A stretch of DNA of 64,000 nt, taken from Trichopria drosophilae (lineage: Eukaryota; Arthropoda; Insecta; Hymenoptera; Diapriidae). The stretch lies in assembly GCA_030407085.1 (NCBI GenBank), contig CM059582.1, positions 202,104,001-202,168,000 on the forward strand. The letters run 5' to 3'. The stretch's first letter is position 1; each line of letters begins with the position of its first letter. The notes under the pieces are model-generated. The model worked only from the letters and a program-made list of their open reading frames with translations, was not told the origin of the DNA and did not search any database. The translations under genes and the position numbers were made by a program. Of the stretch, positions 21,813 through 34,769 are shown piece after piece.

Positions 21813-24800
21813 TACGAAAATAACTATTAAACGAGTTCCAACTCTGTACTTCTGTAATTAGAAAATTGTTGGAACAATTAAGAGTTATTTAAGGACATTT
21901 TTTGTTGACTTGTTTAACGAGCATCCAATCTATAAAGTTTTTATTTTAAAAAAATTAAAAAAAAACAAACAAACAAGATCATAAAAAATTGTGTATTATA
22001 TATTATTGTAATTTGCAAGTGTATCTTAATAGTTTCTATTAAAAACCATTTGCAAAAGTCCACGAAACTACGCGTTTTCCACATAACTGGGTTAACTGTA
22101 ATGCTATTAATTATTCTTAGAGATATCCTGGATAGACATAAATTAAGATCTATTGTTCTACAAACTACATTTCCTATATAACTTCAAACCAACATGCACA
22201 GTTAAGAAATCCAATATTTCTAAACGTAATAGATTTCCGCATAATACAACAGATTCCTGATGAAATTACTTTAGAATTAGAAATATTAATTAGAAACTTC
22301 TCTATTAGTAAGTACCAAAAGAAATATCTAACTCATTAACATGGAGGTCACGTAAAATTAAATTAAAAAAAAGGAGTAAAAAAACTTAATTAATCTTTGT
22401 TTTATTGTACGTTTCAAATTTTGGTTATAATATTATACGTCAATTTGTAACTTGTCACAGTTTCTTGTTACATGTGTCATATTTATATTTAATCATGATT
22501 CCACCGTTGACTTATACACTTCTATACTGTACTCGATTATATTGTTACACTAGTGCACGGTTAATCATTTTATATTCATTTTACTTTAGGTATATTGTTA
22601 TTAATTAATCATAATAGTATTTTTCATAATATAAGGGCGTAAAATAAAGTTTCGCCTGAGCGAGTGGAAAATTGAAAGTTATATGGTTCATTCGGGTCAA
22701 TGGATTGAATACATGCGACTATAATTTTGAAAAAAATCGACTTTAATAGGCATTGTTGAACCGCCATTATAAAATTTTATTTTTTACAATAGTTCTGTTT
22801 TCTAGCCCAAATATTTTTCAGAGCATATTTATAAATATCTTTAGTATTGTAATGCGGGAAATGATCAAAAAATAACTATAAGGAAATAAATATCCTACAA
22901 AAATACTGATTTTTTAAAAATAAATGCTCGTAATTTTTTACTGCATTTTTCGACACACGATTCTAAAGACCAGGGTTTGTACAATTAAAAACCTTCTTTC
23001 CAAAGTTTCTTTTACTGTGTTTTACTACTAAACCGTAGTTTCAAACTCTATGTTAAATTTATGTATATTTAGTCCTTCAAGGGTTAATCCCGCCAAATTT
23101 GCTCATTCTCTATTTCACATATAAAGAAATATTACTCTAAGAAATAGCCAAGAAAACCGTTGCGAAAAATCTAGAACTTAGACCGCAATTTGTATTGCTC
23201 TATGATACACTCGAAGGCCACTAAGCTACAACAATTTAAAATGTAATACATATTAGTAAAATACTAGAAAAATCTCATATGTAACTCAGTTACGCGAAAG
23301 TTTTGCTTGCATTGCTGCAGTAATTCTCGTTTTAGCAAGAGATTTTTGTCAGTTTTAGACATTAACATCATTATTTTAGACCTAGTGAAACGATTGTGAC
23401 ATAATGATTATTTATATATAAAAATATATATGCTCGTTCTGAACGGAAAGAAACTACTGGCCAGTATTGGTTAGATATTAATTATCCCACTAGCACACTT
23501 AATCCATCCATATTCCCGGAACATTCTTTTTGAACATATATTCAATAATTGCATTAATAATCATGAATTAAACGATTTTTTTGTTAGACTCAGATATCTA
23601 ACTTTTAACATCCATGTTGATGTGCGTGGACCGTATTTAGAACTTGTTGCGGCTGTATTTGGTTCAGCGGACTAACTTTGCATGGAATTAACTAAATTTC
23701 AGTACATTTAATTTTACATTTCTTATATCTAGTTTCTACTGGATACTAAACTTATACCTAAATTACTTTATTTTCCGTCTAACAGCCCAATTTACTACGT
23801 CAATTAAACTATAGTTTCCACTATTCACCGAAATTGAATTAATCACTATAAATACTAGTTACTTAAGTTTTTGCATTCTATTTTCTAAATTTCTTGGAAT
23901 GAAAATACACGCGATCAAAGAGAATTTTCACTCCGTGTAGAGTGATTTTCCACTAATTAAGACTGTGAATTCACTGTTTCAATAAAGTGATTGAATTTTC
24001 ACTATTTAGAAAGTGAATTTTTACTCCAGGAAATTTAAAGAGAATACAACCGATAAGGGTAAAGTTTTTGCAGTGATTTTTCATAATATTAAATACAAGA
24101 TATTGCCGTCAAATTAAAGTTAATGAATATAACAACAACTAAAAAAAACTTTTGTATTCTGTGTAGCAATTTCCTTACAAAGAACATGGAAATTTACTAA
24201 ATCTATAGTATGTTTAATTGAAATTCGGTCCTATATTTTAGTCCGAATAAGTAAGAATTCCTATACAATTTCTCTCAATTCTAATACTCTTAAATTAAGC
24301 GATTTTTCGTTAGATTCCAGATATCTAATTTCTAAAATCCATATTTTTATTCATGCAATATCAAACTAAAGAAAAAAATGTACGTAAATTCCACTGAAAA
24401 TTTACTAACAAAATCTGGTAATTGAGAATTTTGTCTAGAAATGCTACGACAAAATAAATAAGTAATATTTCTCCTTTATAACATTTCTATTATCATGCCC
24501 GTCATGATTTGTTTACAAAACAAAACGAAATCTTCATGTTAGTTAAATGCACTAATAATAAAAAATCTTGGATTAGAACAAGTGAAATTTGTTGCTTGTG
24601 TTATTCTAATACTAAACCATATAAACTATTGAAGATGAAATTTTATGCTCAATTTTTACAGTTTTTTCAACATTATAAACTTCAATCCGAAACTTGTTTG
24701 TACACCTCATAGATATTTGCATTTTTTTGTTGGAAAAAACTTTCGTATGTCATTGTCGTAAGTGATGGAAGTATAAATTATGATTTATTGGATTATTTTA

Positions 24801-25960
24801 TATTTGGAAATAACTGATTAACAAATTTTATTGAATTCAGGATTTTGTACTGAACCTTATACTGATTGATTAAGTTTATATACCATTCTTGCAAGAACGC
24901 AAGGTTCTATCTCACGTTGATGAAAATATTCTTTATTTTTTCTCTACATATCGTAATATATACTAATTAAAACCCTCTCGCATGCGAAAACATAGGTTGA
25001 AATGTTCCGATCTCACCTAGTGGTGATATAATAAAATATGTTGATTTATTATCAAAATAATATCCATACACATAGGTTTATTTTTGCTTGATTTTCTTAT
25101 CTAAATGGACGACAAAAACTTTTCTCTATTAGGCCACTATGGTGACAAAAGTCTGGAATTGAGCACAGGACTAGTCTTGAGATACTAACATTCAAACTCG
25201 AGAAATAAACGTTAAATAATAGGAAACATAATAAATGAGCTATAATCTTGAGTCGCAAAGGATAAGTATTATGAGACGTTCAAAATAATCAAGCTAATAT
25301 TATTTTTAAAATAATATGTTTGAAACATCAATAAGTATTGATTAATGATTCACCCTTAAAAATTACAGCTTAACTGTTAAAAGACAGCAAGTATCTTACA
25401 TGTAGCAATTTATTGCCCTAATGTTATGTGTTAAGCAAAAGTTGGCTGATATATTCCTTAAAACTCTAGGTTAGTTAGTAATTCCATATTCAAGATTTCT
25501 TTCTTTAAATCCTCGTGTGGTCTTGTTAATAAGCAAGGAAGATTGAATTTAAAACAATCAATAGTGATCAATGTTTAATCTTAAAAAGTACACTGAAAAA
25601 AAAAATACTTGACAAATTCAACTACCATTGAGAAATTGAGTCGAGAAAAGAAATACTTTTTTGTTAGAATAACTTTGTTGATTTTGTTAATTTTATTATT
25701 TTTAGGAGATCAAGAAATGCGACACTATGCATAAAACTCAAAAAGGAATGCACTAATATAATAAAAAAGCAACCGCCAACAGCTGCACTAAAAATCATTC
25801 CACTAAAAACAAAGTCCATAAAAATTCTCAGTTGATTTTACTACTTTTTAACTGCGCAGAGTAGTTCGATACGCTTGCAGAACATTTTCTAAGTTGCAGT
25901 TACTACCGTAATGAAGTTAAATCAACTAAAAATGTAGTTCTGCTAAATTCAATTAAAAAC
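21813..25960. other. long AT-rich intergenic stretch
   Basis: No gene is recognised over about 4 kb. A small block of AGTGA/TCACT motifs (about 23925-24040) resembles the array at 34.8-37.7 kb. A GGGCGTAAA relic lies at 22635. The rest is unstructured. Confidence 0.45.
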
Positions 25961-26469
25961 TAGCGTTGGCGTGGTGCCTCGCTCGCTTCGCTCGCTCAGA
26001 AACTTCTACCCAGTGGAGAGTCGGCTATTCCTTAAGACTAGTTTGTTTACTAACAGCTTTCAATTATATTATAAAATTATATTGATATTTGGGGGTCCAA
26101 TCATATTTAGGTCCAAGTGGCTTCGATAGATATGTTACAACAATATAGTGTTTCTTATATTTATGAAAATTGAAAATGAGCATTTTCAAAACTTCGACCC
26201 CGACAACAGGCCAGCCGAAGTATTGATAAATAAACGTTGCAAAACACTTACTTCATGCACTTGTATTCTAATAGACTATTCGATGCATATTACATGTTTA
26301 CTGTGTTTTACTAATTACTGTCTGTATTATTATGATATTATATATACAATATATATACATATAATTCGTCAAAGATATCTTGAAAGTGTCGAAAAGATCT
26401 ATGACGGATATCTTATAGATATCTATAAGACATCTTTTAGATATATCGAAATAGTTATTTTCGTATCAA

Positions 26470-27130
26470 GGGCGTAAAAGGACTTATGCGCCCGTAGGTG
26501 GTCACCGCGCCCGAGGGCTGGCAAAGACTACCCCTGGGGGGTAGGGGGTCGAAACGTCGAAATTTGATGAAAAACAATAGGGTAATTTTTTTGCCGCGAT
26601 GACCAAATTCAATACTTTTTCAGATAATAGTCATAAACATTTTATACCAGTTTTTATGGCATTATCGTTGACTTTAGGAAGAAAATGCATACAACCTTTT
26701 TTGTAGAGAATTTCATGCTCTACCTTTTTTGTTTGAAACATTTTTTAATAAAATTTGTATTTTTCAAAATAAATGCAAACAACTACAAAGAAACTTAATT
26801 GGGGCTAATTTTTTTTAGTAACGGACGGGTGGATCTGCCCCAAAATCTAATCAGATCTAAGTTATGCCAAGACGCGTATTTTAAAAAAAAATTTATATCA
26901 ATACGGTTATCCGTTCGCGAGTTATCGCGAGACATAAAAACGGGACGTACGTACGGACGTACGGACGTACGTACGTACAAGATCACGGACACAAATTTTT
27001 TTTTTCGTTTTTTGGCTTCCTTAGGGTCTGAAACGTGGACATTTGATGAAAAACTATAGGGTAATTTTTTTGCCCGAGGTGACCAAATTCAATACTTCGT
27101 CCAGACTTAAGGTCTGGGTCGAAGTAATAT
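26470..27130. repeat. element with 75-bp direct repeats and ACGT run
   Basis: A phrase containing 'GGGTAATTTTTTTGCC', 'TGACCAAATTCAATACTT' occurs at 26550-26625 and again at 27030-27105, 479 bases apart. Between them is a run of GGACGTAC/GTACGTAC at 26944-26978. The right end 'GTCCAGACTTAAGGTCTGGG' is self-complementary. The frames here encode Arg/Thr/Val low complexity. I read this as a dispersed non-coding element. Confidence 0.55.
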
Positions 27131-28765
27131 ATATTTCCAGCATGATGATTAATTTTTAGTGTACTAGGTTGTTAGACTCTAAAAAATGTTTTTAAATGTA
27201 GTAGAATTAACTGTCAAAATGTCATTTCTATAACTATATTTTTATTCAATGTTCAAATATATTTTTGAATATTTTTTTCTGAAGCATCACTCAAGAAGTC
27301 TATGCTAATCATTGTTGTTGCCATTTACAATGACTATTTATATGACTAGTTTTTTAGTTAGTAATGTAGTATTTTCTGTGTATATTGATTCACAAAAGTC
27401 GAAAATCAAATTAACAGTTTTTAATATGTATAATTTTTGGCTTATCGATTTTGACTAACTTTCGAACGGAAATATAAAACCTGATTTCATTATAATGTTT
27501 ATCTATAATGATAAATATTTAGATATAGTTAATCTTATGTAAATTCGTTGTTAGATATTCATCCGTTTAAATTTAATGAAGTTAATCAAAATAGATAAAA
27601 AAGGTAAATACAATATAAAATATGAACTCTTTTTAATGTATTATATATTGATATATTTTGTTTAAAAAACATATCTACTTTAAAATGTGGAGGTTGAAAT
27701 GCAATTAATAATATACCCACACACAAAAAGTAGACTCTGGCACCCGGCAAAAGGCAACGGAAAAATTACACGAAAAATCTTTTGAAAGTCCGAAGGAAAA
27801 AAAATTAGGACATGATTAAAGATAAAATCTTAAAGAAAGAAAGAGGAGTGCACACAACTTATATTCAAATTTTTCATTTATTTTAATAATGACCCTACAA
27901 AATTGGACCGGTACTAAAAATTATGTAGAAAGAAATTTAAATTTAGAGATTTATTCTCCTCTGTAATATCTTCGTTGATTTTTTTAAATAAAATAAAAAT
28001 TGGAAAAAGCTTATAAGCGTTTTATATTTCTTTCAGATTTCATTTTTAACTTCATCGGAATATTTATTTATTCTCAACAACTTCTAAAAAGTTCCGAGTT
28101 CCGGAAGGATAATTCTCAGGGCACCAGTATCTCATCACTGTGTCACCAGGGTGGATTTTTTTTATCAATTTACAATGTGTCCATTCATTTCTATTTGATT
28201 TTTGCTTTTTCTCGTGTTACTGGATCATTCACATGATTTTGTCCTTACTCTGTTTAGCTTTCGCCGACTTTTCGTTTGTAAGTAAATCGCATAAATTTCC
28301 AACTGTAAACAAAGTACATTTTGAAACTGACGTGAATTAGATCGCCTGGTATTAATGTAACGGAGTGCCAATATAATATGTTACATCCGGTTAATTCATG
28401 CTTTCATTGGTTCAAAAATTAGAAAAATTAATTACATTTTATATAAATAGTCAATTCCTTGACTCGGATAATCGATGTAGCCAATTTTTCTAATTTAACT
28501 TTTATATAATTTCATCAAAATTTGGTCAATTATTTTGGTACTCCGGCATGTTTATATTGAAGATTACATTTAAAATGTCCTTTTTGCATCCTGTCAAAAA
28601 AATTGGAAGACCATTTCATGAAACAAAATTGCTCAGAGAAAATTTAACAGAAAAATTACCGCCAGAATGTCCTTTATCTGCCCCATAATATTCGAAGTTC
28701 TGCTTATCAATAAAAACCAATATTTCTTAAATTTTAACATTGAGAGAATTATTTTGTAAAGTTAG
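27131..28765. other. AT-rich intergenic, nothing recognised
   Basis: The frames at 28000-28340 are hydrophobic and overlapping, without splice context. I do not support a gene here. Confidence 0.45.
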
Positions 28766-28919
28766 AAGTCTATCGGTGATAGTATTGGTTGTCTTCTGGT
28801 CTTACTAAAACTTAATAAAACTTAATTTCTTGTATATAAATAAAAATTAGCATAGGAAAAGAAACGGTGTAAATAATATAAATAAAATAGGGAACTGTTG
28901 GTAAATAACAAAAATTAAC

Positions 28920-28948
28920 GTTTCAACCCTAATTCGGGTCCTTTTCAG
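28920..28948 (-). ncRNA. decayed hammerhead-ribozyme-like core
   Basis: On the minus strand the order is CTGA-AAA, a stem ACCC/GGGT closed by GAATTA, then GAAAC. This is the conserved-box order of a hammerhead (CUGANGA, stem II, GAAA). The G of the first box is A here, and I cannot find a matching stem I, so it is probably inactive. Confidence 0.35.
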
Positions 28949-29396
28949 AAAGGGTATGAAAAACCTCAGAAATTCGTTCGTATTTATATTAAAACATGGA
29001 CACGGAATATGTATATGTTTGTGTATAGTACTGAGAATCCATGCGTTAATACGTTACTTGTGATTTTCTTATTAATTTAAAAAGGAATGGTATATTTCTG
29101 GAAGATTCGACACCTCAAATCTGATGTTTACGTTGTTTTTCTCTTTTTTGATAAAAAAATTATCCATTATTGTATCTTTTTTCAAGTTTTTTTCTTTGCA
29201 AGAATTTTTGTATTCTTGTAATCCAAGTCATGACCAGTTTCCATTCGATGTAAAGTCAATCCAGAATATTGTTCACTATTTTTGGCTAAAATAACAAAAT
29301 AAAATAAAAACTTTTATTCGACAATAAATCATACCCCATAAATAGAATTAATTTTGATTTTTCTTTTCTGACATTTTCTTAAGTGAAAGTAATCAT

Positions 29397-29398
<2 letters not shown>

Positions 29399-29436
<38 letters not shown>
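29399..29436 (-). repeat. 38-base poly(T), poly(A) on minus strand
   Basis: An uninterrupted T run. It lies inside the Penelope-like remnant and could be a retroposition tail or slippage. Confidence 0.9.
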
Positions 29437-29437
<1 letters not shown>

Positions 29438-30044
29438 AATAAGTTCTTGATGTTTGTGTGTGTGCACTGGTGTATAAAATTCAGTTCTATGTGTGAATTT
29501 ATTAGAAAAAATATGTTTAGGTAGGAAATTGTTCTTTTTACATCTGAGTAAGAAAATTCTTCTCATTATAGATGCCGCTAATTTGTTGTTAATATTTTTC
29601 CACTCCTTTAGTAACAATAGAGTCTCCTTTCATAAATAAATTATGAAATCATACCCCTTTTTGGAAACGAACATTGGTAGAATGTTCCAAACGTCGCTAT
29701 CAATATATCGTTTGCAAATATTACAGACGTTTGTTTCATCACAAATCGGCAGGAAGGACTTTTACAATTTCGCAAAGATAAATACAGGCCGCCTTATTTA
29801 TGTACACACAGGCAAATATATTTTGATTCATTAAATTCAAAACATAGCCAACAATTTTCCTATGCTAATTTTTGTTTATATTCAAGAAATTAATTTTTAT
29901 GAAATTTTATAAGATCAGAAAACAAACAACACTATAACCGATAGTATTTATACTTACGCTAAAACTGGTCAATACTAAGAATTAAAAATGTATCATAGGT
30001 TATAATTAAAACCTTCTAAAATGGTAAGACAAAGCAGAATGTCA

Positions 30045-30905
30045 ACTATGTGCCCAAAATTACATTATCGATAAAACATTCTTTTCTTTATCTTTAATGT
30101 GTAAAGTGTCATTTCCGAAGTACATTTGGCTCCTAAAAACAATAGCGCACTTAGAATTTTCCGACCAGGTGAGATTTGCACGTAAATTCAGGCTAAATGT
30201 GTACAAATTTGTGTTTTTTATGAAGTTACCAATTTCTTTAGTCAAAAAGAAAATGATCTTATTGTATGCAAAATATTATGGTGTATTTTTCAATGCTGAA
30301 AATGATGATCAGATTTTCCTAATCCTGTGGCATTTATGTGAAAAATTATGTTAAATGTATAAAAATTTGCGTTTTCGACAATATTTCGAATTTGTTTACA
30401 ACAAAAGAAAATATGTTTCTTACATGTTAAGCATCATCTTTTATACCATTGAAAATAATGGTTTAAAATCATCTTGATCATATTACATTCGTAAAAATTG
30501 AGATTAAATGTATTTAATGTAGTAAGTTGTGTTTTTGACTATATACTACCGACTTTTTGTTTGCAACAAAGAAATGTTTATTAACATGCTATGGGTCATT
30601 TTCGAAACAATTTTTAGTGATGACAAAGGTGGTACCCTCTAAATTCTCCACTTTAAATTACGTCGCATTTTTGCAAAAAGTCGGGTTAAATTTTTAAAAT
30701 TTTTGTACAGTGAAAGTAAATGTTTTTTTAACAAAGACAGTATCATTTCCGAAGCATTTTGTCAATCTGAACATAATGTTAGCCTCAAAATTATTTGATC
30801 ACATCGCATTTTCATGAAATGTGAGGTTTAATTTATAAATGTCTGTGTTTTCAATGATATGTAGAATTTTTTTTCACCATCACAAGAAAATTGTTATTTG
30901 TCTAA
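30045..30905. repeat. degenerate ~160-bp tandem repeat, five units
   Basis: A phrase like 'TTAAATGT-n-AAATTTGTGTTTT' followed by 'ACAAAAGAAAATG' and 'CATTTCCGAAG' recurs with anchors at about 30194, 30352, 30505, 30686 and 30828. Spacing is 140-180 bases. The units are strongly diverged. Frames through it are not conserved between units. Confidence 0.55.
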
Positions 30906-33400
30906 TTTCTAATTTATCTATTCCATTAAAGAATTTACGAAGATAGAAAACGAATTGAATAAATATTTTTTGTTGTTTAGTAACATTTCAGTTATGATAG
31001 ATTTTATTTTTTTAAATTTAATGAAAGAAATTCTTTCTTTAGAAATGTTATGTAGAAATGTGATTATATTTCCTAATTTTCTGATAGTTTTTTGTTCTTT
31101 ACAACTATTTAATTTATGATAATAGACAATAAAATTTATTATACACTCCTTATTTAATCAGTTACTTTTACTACCTAAGTATTACACAGTTTAAAAGGGT
31201 AGGAATATATTTCTAGCAAAAGTAAACAAAAGCAAAAATATTCTACAATTTTTTCTTGACGCCAAACAACTGTGTAAAAAATACCTGATCGAACAACAAC
31301 TTTAGTTATGAAAAATGTGTTTTATTATATCCTATAATATAAAAAACAAAAAAATTTTTTTGATTGTATATTAATTCTATCTTTTTGTTGTTCATTTCAA
31401 AATAAATATTATTTTTTAAAAACCTGCATGATAATCAAAATATTTGCTTATATGTACTCGATCACAATTAATTTCCTGCATAATAAGTGTTAGACAATAA
31501 AAAAATACTACCAACCCTAAATTCCACTATATCAACTGTCGTAGTAGCCAAAAATGACATTTTAAATGTAGTCATTTTTATGCTCCTTATTTACTAAATT
31601 TTATTATGATTACTGGTAAGCAAAACGAAAAACTTATGAAAAAATTAATACATGTAAAAAATGTACGATTTCCATTGCTTCATAAAACGTGTGTATACGA
31701 TTCCAAGAAAAATCAGTAACGTTAAAATGATAGGTGATGGAAATTTTCATTAGATCCACCGTGAGCTATAAAGAAGGGAAATATATAAAAAACAAAGGAT
31801 AATTTGAATTTTCTTATCTACTGCTCGTAACTATGATGTTTACCCATAGCTTTTCTTCACTAATGTCTAAATTACTTCGTAAAAGTGTAGCTTAAGCATA
31901 ACAATAAAAAACTGGACGTCATTTAATGTCTTTTATATTTTCATGACCATAGACTGAATATTGAATATTTTTTATTTAATTCATAATATTCAAAGAACGG
32001 AACAAATTGAAGAAAGTATTGACTTTTTTGGAACCTAATCAATGTTTTTTAATGGTACGCATTGATTAACCCAATGGAAAATTTTTTAAACAAAGCCCAG
32101 AAATAGCAGAAAGAAAAACGAAATTTCTATACAAAATTTTCTACGTGATTTTTTGTATGGTGGATAAAAAAACACCAAAATAAAATTGTACCATTGAACG
32201 TAAAATTGACGTTGATAACTAAGAAAAAGTTCTTCGACAAAGTAAAGGCGACCTACCCAAACATTTGGAAATCTTCATTTAAAATACCAATATTATTACT
32301 TTTTGTGTCCAAAACGTCGTCTAAAATCATTGTAACTAATCTTTTAAAACACATTTAACACTCGCGTACTAACGACATCAATCATTTTAAATTCTGCTGT
32401 CAAAACAATCATTTCACACCTTACCGTATTACTTCCGCACGGAAAAAATCTTAAGTAGAAATTGCCGAACTTAGTTAATTAAAATTTACCGAGTCTCATT
32501 TAAAAGCAAAATTTATTGAAAAATACAAATATTTTAATAAGTTTTTAAATGACGTTTAATCACAGATTAACGAAAAATTAGGCTACATATTCTATATCAG
32601 CATTCGCAAGAAAATTGACACCAGTTATATTAAATATAAAAATTATATGAATTTGTTTACTTGGATTAGATTTTAATACCTCATCGGTGTTAATCTTCAA
32701 TCATTTCAAAGATAAATTCCACATAAACTGCATAAAATTAGGATTGTCTTTTTAATTATGTTTATTGACAATGGTTACTCAACTTTTTCGGTAAATTTTA
32801 CATAAGTTCCAAGTAGAATCTACTAATTATTTTTTTCTGTGCGCGTATGTAAAATACACTGACATATTACTGGACCAAAAATCCTCATTTTGGGCACATG
32901 TAACACTCATAAAATGTAGAATATCCCTACCTTGAGCTGAAGAAAGAAAACGGCATCATCGTTTTCCGGAAGCTCACTAATGTTTTTGTCACGTCAAAAA
33001 AACACACGACACTATACGAAAGCGCCGTTTGACACACCGATATCACTTGGTATCGGCCAACACTTGGAAGAACATGTGGCACATATTTTTTAACACATTC
33101 TATCGCCGTAGATAAGTCGGCTTGCACTTTTATTCCTAACTACAGCGTCTTAATACTATACACGTCTTACATGAGCGTGTCAAATACACTGATTTACATG
33201 CTATGCTTATAGAATACATCGAACGAATGAATTAGATTAGTTTGGGTCGCACAATCTATTCTACATCCATCGGAATCTTTGGTGAAATTTTTGGTAACAA
33301 CGATCCTGTCCTGGTACCGGAAGCATTGGGAAGCTTTCATGACCCTTTTCCTAATTAAACCGGATCTCGCGTCATGATCAGCGATTTCCAGTTCCCCGAT
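30906..33400. other. AT-rich intergenic, nothing recognised
   Basis: No gene is seen. The 32930-33130 block is slightly richer in CpG and open on the minus strand for 66 codons, with no family resemblance. Confidence 0.45.
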
Positions 33401-33419
33401 TTCTCACTCCCCCAATCGA

Positions 33420-34600
33420 CGATCTGTCGTTGAGCGAATGACATCTCCAGGAAGACATCCGTTGATTTTCCTGGTGGTCACTCGGGTCGATCTCGTTTAC
33501 CCGCGGGACATACCCGAGACGTGTCCGATCGGCCAAGGATTTTCATACCCGGCACTGGGTCGACTCTGGAGAGCTTTTACCGAACGACACCGAGTTTGTT
33601 ATAGCCGCCACCTGTTAATCGAATCGCCAGCTCGTCTCGAACCGCACTCAGCACGCGACTGGAGTTTACGGTAACCGGTTGCCCTTTCTTCCACTCCCGG
33701 TTGCCCTTCCACGGGCCGCCTCATGTACCCGAAGTTTCTATCACCACTAAAAAAAGAAAACAACACAGGGACACACTCGCGACGTGGACCGCGCGTTTTT
33801 TTTTTGGCCCGGTACCGGCTTATAGCAGCTTTCTGACACCACACTCGTGTCGGCCCGCTGATATTACGTGGAGACGTCCGGCGGTTGTCCGCGAGACACT
33901 CGTGGTTCTGACGTGCTCCTGACGGGGACACTGGGTGGCTGCGACGGCGATCCAGCTGAAGACAATGAAGCCGACGGCGCAGGTGGCTGCTATCCGACGA
34001 CTGGTGGCTGGTGGATGTGCCAGAGTGCGGGCTTACGACGGAATGAGAGGAAAGCTCTGCTTAGGGGGCCGCAGCGTGGCATCGCCGACTGCGATGAGCG
34101 AGAGAGTTGCGCGTTATCGACCCATCCACAAAGCTATATTCAAGTACGATACGTATACGTGAGTGCGGTGCGCGGCACACGACCAACGACCATTCGTTCC
34201 TATGCGCCCACGCAATTTTCTCTCTCTCTCGAGCGCGAATATTCCTTCTTTTCGTGTAATGCATATATATATATATATATATATGTTACAAGTCCACCAC
34301 AATCCTCCTTTTATCACCACAAACATTACATCCTATGTTTGCGACGTACTATTTGTATTGCAAATAATATGCAGCACGCGGGTAAATATGCAGTTGCGTT
34401 ATTGTATATCGCAGGCACATATCGTATCGCTGCGTAAAACGTATAGCGCGTGTATGCGATCTTGCTTTTAAAAACGAGTCGAAAACATATTTGGTCGGAT
34501 CGCGAGAATAATCAAAAGTCCTGCGAGTCCAGCGTACGCTGTCCGCGCGTTTCGATGGTAACAACGTAACGCGCGTAAAAAGAATAATTACGGATAATTC
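33420..34600. promoter_or_regulatory. CpG-rich island, candidate promoter/first exon
   Basis: This is the strongest GC and CpG island in the window, against a very AT-rich background. It is open in many frames on both strands, as base composition predicts. On the + strand an ATG at 33965 opens a frame ending in 'ERVARYRPIHKAIFKYDTY' at a consensus donor GTGAGT (34159). An (AT)n run at 34263-34284 follows. A promoter with a first coding exon is plausible; the rest of such a gene is not identifiable. Confidence 0.35.
33965..34158 (+). CDS. candidate first coding exon, unrecognised
   Basis: The ATG-initiated frame begins 'MKPTAQVAAIRRLVAGG' and runs to 'KAIFKYDTY', where TACGTGAGT gives a strong donor. 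It reads only five bases past the donor before a stop. The composition (Arg/Ala/Gly-rich, then aromatic) is plausible for an N-terminus. I do not recognise the protein and cannot point to exon 2 with confidence. It could be chance in a GC-rich block. Confidence 0.25.
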
Positions 34601-34769
34601 ATTTTTACCGTTGCACGGAAAAGCGCTCGAAACGAAAAATAACCACCCTACTATGAGAAACGGGGTCTACTTAATTTTGGTCGTGTACCACTGCGAGACG
34701 AGGATGGAAGTTTTTTGAAATATGTTTAGCAAATCATACCTCCGTAATTGGAATGGATCCTAAGTATCG

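Larger units (their letters stand above)
28770..29944 (-). mobile_element. Penelope-like retroelement remnant
   Basis: Arms of about 90 bases at 28770-28860 and 29855-29944 are inverted copies (left 'CTATCGGTGATAGTATTGG', right ending 'CTATAACCGATAG'). Just inside the left arm, the minus strand carries a hammerhead-like core with 'GAAACGTT', as in Penelope-like element terminal repeats. A minus-strand frame (29393-29617) encodes 'RRIFLLRCKKNNFLPKHI', like the N-terminal 'FLxxCRxxxxxPK' pattern I associate with these elements; it is cut short by a poly(A) tract. No reverse transcriptase or GIY-YIG domain is visible, so this is a deleted, non-autonomous remnant. Confidence 0.45.

Noticed and set aside
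25965..26005. 'CTCGCTCGCTTCGCTCGCTC' near-palindrome
   Set aside because: A single short imperfect palindrome without partner copies; composition alone can explain it.
26795..27059. Overlapping frames on both strands with Arg/Val/Thr repeats
   Set aside because: They translate an ACGT microsatellite-like run inside a dispersed repeat.
33599..34564. Multiple overlapping frames on both strands in the CpG island
   Set aside because: GC-rich sequence lacks stop codons in all frames; only the 33965-34158 frame ends at a strong donor, so the others were left out.
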